Source: CAIVAT01 sp037128705
GTDB lineage: Bacteria; Bacteroidota; Bacteroidia; Bacteroidales; FEN-979
Assembly (NCBI GenBank): GCA_037128705.1
Contig: JBAXVX010000001.1
Span: 1 to 64,000, forward strand
Direction: 5' to 3'
DNA: 64,000 nt
This document shows, in pieces, positions 61,774 to 64,000 of the stretch. Within the stretch, counting starts at the first letter, position 1; each line of letters opens with the position of its first letter. The notes beneath the pieces were generated by a model, which was not told where the DNA came from, searched no databases, and saw only the letters and a program-made list of their open reading frames with translations. The position numbers were made by a program, and so were the translations under genes.

Positions 61774-61880
61774 CAAGGTAACAGGGTAAGAAGTAACAGA
61801 GTATTGAAGTAATGAAGTAATGGAGTGAAATAGTGACGCGTGACAAAAAAATCGTAAATCGTAAATCGTAATTCGTAAAT
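61761..61880. repeat. Composite short-period repeat, inverted copy 2
   Basis: Modules A (GGTAACAG, 8 bp), B (AAGTAATG, 8 bp), C (GTGACGC) and D (ATCGTAA, 7 bp) run left to right. Its reverse complement matches 57726-57846 module by module. It begins inside the last codons of ygfK and ends 4 bases before the ATG at 61885. Confidence 0.8.
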
Positions 61881-61884
61881 CCAA

Positions 61885-63357
61885 ATGATTTCAATAATTT
61901 CTCAAATCACTGACCCCGCTGTTTTAGAGAAGGCGGTGGATCATTACCGTAAGAAGGGGATCATCCTCCCGACGTTCGCACAGATGCAGAATCCCGATCT
62001 GATCCCGGGGAAGATCAAAGATAAACTGAAGAGTATCGGCCTGTGGGAGCTTCATCCACTGAACCTGTTCCGGATCACCTGGAAGAATGAACCGGTCGCC
62101 TCCGGAGGATTGTACGGGGCCCCGAATTTCATCGAACTGCCAAAGGCGCTCACCGGCATCGATGCCCGGATCATCGTGATGCTCGGCAAATGGTTCCCAA
62201 CCGGCGCGCATAAAGTTGGGGCCGCTTACGGATGCCTGGCCCCCCGCATCATCACGGGCGGATTCGACCCCACCTGGCACAAAGCCGTGTGGCCCTCAAC
62301 CGGAAACTATTGCCGCGGGGGCGCATTCGACTCCTACCTCATGGATGTGACCGCTGTGGCTATCCTTCCGGAGGAGATGAGCCGTGAACGATTTGCCTGG
62401 CTTAAGGAGATCGGTGCCGAGGTGATCGCCACCCCGGGCTGCGAATCGAATGTGAAGGAGATCTACGACAAATGCTGGGAGATCAAACGAACCCGGAAGG
62501 ACTGCATGATCTTCAACCAGTTCGAGGAGTTCGGCAACTCCTGCTGGCACTACGAGGTTACCGGGAATGCCATTGAGGAGGCCTTCAGGATGGTTGCCGG
62601 GAAGGAGGCGCACCTGGCCGCCTACATTTCGGCCACCGGGTCGGCAGGCACCATTGCGGCCGGCGATTATCTCCGGACAAAATTCCCGCACCTCAAGGTG
62701 GTGGCCTCCGAAGCCTTGCAATGCCCGACCCTGCTGCAGAATGGTTTTGGCGGGCACCGGATCGAAGGCATCGGCGACAAGCACGTTCCATGGATACACA
62801 ATGTAAGGAATACCGATGTCGTCACCGCCATCGATGACGAAGACTGCATGCGCCTTCTCCGGCTGTTCAACGAAAAGGAGGGCCACGCCTACCTGGCAGC
62901 CAGCGGGGTCGATCCATCCCTGGTTTCCATGCTGGGTTCGGTTGGCATCTCCGGCATCGGGAATGTGCTTTCGGCCATAAAGACGGCCAAACATTTTGAT
63001 TTCACCGGCGAAGATGTAATGGTGACCATCGCCACCGATTCGGCCGAAATGTACGGCTCCCGCCTGGAAGAACTCACTGCCGAACGTGGCACCTACTCCC
63101 TGATGCAGGCGGCACGCGATCACGAAAAGTGCATGCTTGGCACGGCTCCCTCCACCATGAAGGAGCTTGGATATAACGACCGGAAAGCCATCCACAACCT
63201 GAAGTATTTCACCTGGATCGAGCAGCAGGGCAAGGAGGTGGAGGATCTCCGCCAGCTCTGGGACGACCGCCTGATCTGGCCGCAGATCTTCAGTCAGCCG
63301 GCCCGCTGGGATGAACTGATCACCGAGTTCAATGATCGGACCGGGCTGTTAAAATAG
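61885..63357 (+). CDS. PLP-dependent fold-type II enzyme (cysteine synthase / diaminopropionate-lyase-like)
   Basis: The 490-residue enzyme has the fold-type II PLP pattern. The lysine forming the aldimine is probably K110 in FPTGAHKVGAAYG. The phosphate-binding glycine loop is TGSAGTIAAGDYL (~250). It resembles the beta-family lyases and synthases (cysteine synthase, threonine dehydratase) found next to ygfK/ygeX-type nitrogen-catabolic genes; exact reaction unknown. ATG 61885 follows the D-module repeat by 4 bases, so its ribosome binding region and leader derive from the repeat. The threonine synthase-like gene starts 48 bases after its stop. Confidence 0.8.
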   Translation: MISIISQITDPAVLEKAVDHYRKKGIILPTFAQMQNPDLIPGKIKDKLKSIGLWELHPLNLFRITWKNEPVASGGLYGAPNFIELPKALTGIDARIIVMLGKWFPTGAHKVGAAYGCLAPRIITGGFDPTWHKAVWPSTGNYCRGGAFDSYLMDVTAVAILPEEMSRERFAWLKEIGAEVIATPGCESNVKEIYDKCWEIKRTRKDCMIFNQFEEFGNSCWHYEVTGNAIEEAFRMVAGKEAHLAAYISATGSAGTIAAGDYLRTKFPHLKVVASEALQCPTLLQNGFGGHRIEGIGDKHVPWIHNVRNTDVVTAIDDEDCMRLLRLFNEKEGHAYLAASGVDPSLVSMLGSVGISGIGNVLSAIKTAKHFDFTGEDVMVTIATDSAEMYGSRLEELTAERGTYSLMQAARDHEKCMLGTAPSTMKELGYNDRKAIHNLKYFTWIEQQGKEVEDLRQLWDDRLIWPQIFSQPARWDELITEFNDRTGLLK

Positions 63358-63405
63358 CGGAGATGAAGGTCTCCCTTCCAAAAAAAATAATCAAGCGCTG
63401 AAAAC

Positions 63406-64000
63406 ATGGCTGAGCAGTATCATTTCGAATGTGTTGATTGCAAGGCAGCATACCCGGGGGATGCGGTGATCTACCTCTGCCCCGCGTGCGAGGCTGCCAA
63501 CAAACCCGGTGAACCGCCCAGGGGGGTGCTTAAGACCATCTATCCCTATGATTCCATCCGGAGCAAGGCCGCACCAAAGGCGCTGTTTGAGCAACTGACC
63601 GGTGAAGGCTACCTCCCGCTGCTGCCCCTCCGTTCCATGGATTCCTGGCCCTCGCTGAAGGTGGGAGAGACACCGCTATACCGTTTCGACCGGTTTGATG
63701 TCATTGATAAGATGAAGGTTCCCGGTCAATCTTCTTCCATAGAGTCCGGTGTTCCCAGGTTTGAATGTTACCTGAAGGATGATTCGCAGAATCCCACCTT
63801 CTCCTTTAAGGACCGCGCCTCCGCCCTGGTCTCTGCCTGGGCGCGTGAGCACGGCATCACCACCCTGATTGCAGCCTCCACGGGCAATGCGGGATCCTCC
63901 CTCGCGGGGATCTGCGCATCGCAGCAGCAGCAGGCCATGATCGTGGTCCCGGCGGCCGCTCCCCTGGCCAAACTCACACAGATACTGATGTATGGCGCCC
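63406..64000 (+). CDS. Threonine synthase-like PLP enzyme, partial at window end
   Basis: The open frame from ATG 63406 continues to the last base without a stop; about 198 residues are visible. An N-terminal zinc ribbon (C9, C12, C25, C28) is followed by the PLP fold. The cofactor lysine is K135 in TFSFKDRAS, and STGNAGSSLAG (~157) is the substrate/phosphate loop. This is the two-part layout of ThrC-type and related enzymes. Adjacent to another PLP fold-II gene, it may act in the same pathway, not necessarily threonine synthesis. Confidence 0.85.
   Translation, partial: MAEQYHFECVDCKAAYPGDAVIYLCPACEAANKPGEPPRGVLKTIYPYDSIRSKAAPKALFEQLTGEGYLPLLPLRSMDSWPSLKVGETPLYRFDRFDVIDKMKVPGQSSSIESGVPRFECYLKDDSQNPTFSFKDRASALVSAWAREHGITTLIAASTGNAGSSLAGICASQQQQAMIVVPAAAPLAKLTQILMYGA

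Noticed and set aside
1..64000. CRISPR array, tRNA, rRNA, insertion sequence
   Set aside because: The short-period repeats are too short and irregular for CRISPR; no cloverleaf, rRNA-like stretch or transposase frame was found.

Overview
The window reads as a chromosomal segment of an anaerobic member of the Bacteroidota, probably Bacteroidales-like. The evidence is type IX secretion C-terminal sorting domains on secreted proteins (about 10.3-15.0 kb), several upstream regions with the Bacteroidota -33 TTG / -7 TAnnTTTG promoter pattern, few Shine-Dalgarno sites, several likely TTG starts, and a strongly anaerobic gene content: [NiFe]-hydrogenase, many ferredoxin-type proteins, reductive pyrimidine catabolism and YgfK. 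I see no rRNA, tRNA, CRISPR array, integrase or insertion sequence, and no stretch over 300 bases lacks a gene.

Layout. 1-9.6 kb: a partial PAS histidine kinase, a secreted type I pullulanase, a STAS/phosphotransferase-like fusion, a metallophosphoesterase, a TrpX/TrpY-like ABC binding protein and permease without an adjacent ATPase, and a C45-like hydrolase lipoprotein. 9.6-16.2 kb: cell-envelope and secreted proteins, namely an Omp28-like protein, a GH53 galactanase, a GH16-like protein with a sorting domain, a small beta-barrel protein and a BamA/TamA-like barrel. 16.4-27.3 kb: a complete [NiFe]-hydrogenase locus. Structural genes hyaABC and protease hyaD (+) converge on hypFCDEAB (-), with a nickel permease gene divergent from hypF. 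27.4-30.0 kb: preT-preA, dihydropyrimidine dehydrogenase. 30-42.1 kb: two ABC export systems, one ABC-2 type and one FtsX/LolD type, and a set of small envelope proteins of unknown function. 42.1-57.4 kb: a glycosyltransferase, then a compact eleven-gene minus-strand operon. 57.5-64 kb: a Lys/Pro-rich secreted peptide, a nucleoside deaminase, the giant flavo-FeS protein YgfK, a PLP enzyme and the start of a threonine synthase-like gene. The last group resembles the purine/pyrimidine-catabolic ygf/yge clusters.

The best candidate for an undescribed system is the operon at 57.4-43.5 kb. It combines five PQQ-like (BamB/WxxxRGPNRDG) beta-propellers, one six-bladed NHL-type propeller, a NapH/NosR-like membrane polyferredoxin, a Tat-type exported ferredoxin, a 74-residue Tat-type four-cysteine protein, a NuoE-NuoF-ferredoxin fusion (HydC-HydB-like) and a GltD-like flavoprotein. 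The flavoprotein has apparently lost its NAD(P)-binding Rossmann domain. This suggests a cytosolic NADH module linked through a membrane ferredoxin relay to a propeller-rich periplasmic assembly. No terminal reductase, c-type heme motif or hydrogenase catalytic subunit is present in the operon, so the physiological reaction is open.

A second unusual feature is a family of short-period (7-8 bp) intergenic repeats. Two copies of about 120 bp lie as an inverted pair around the deaminase-ygfK block. Fragments of the same family supply the last codons and stop of hypB and of ygfK and the likely GTG start of hypF.
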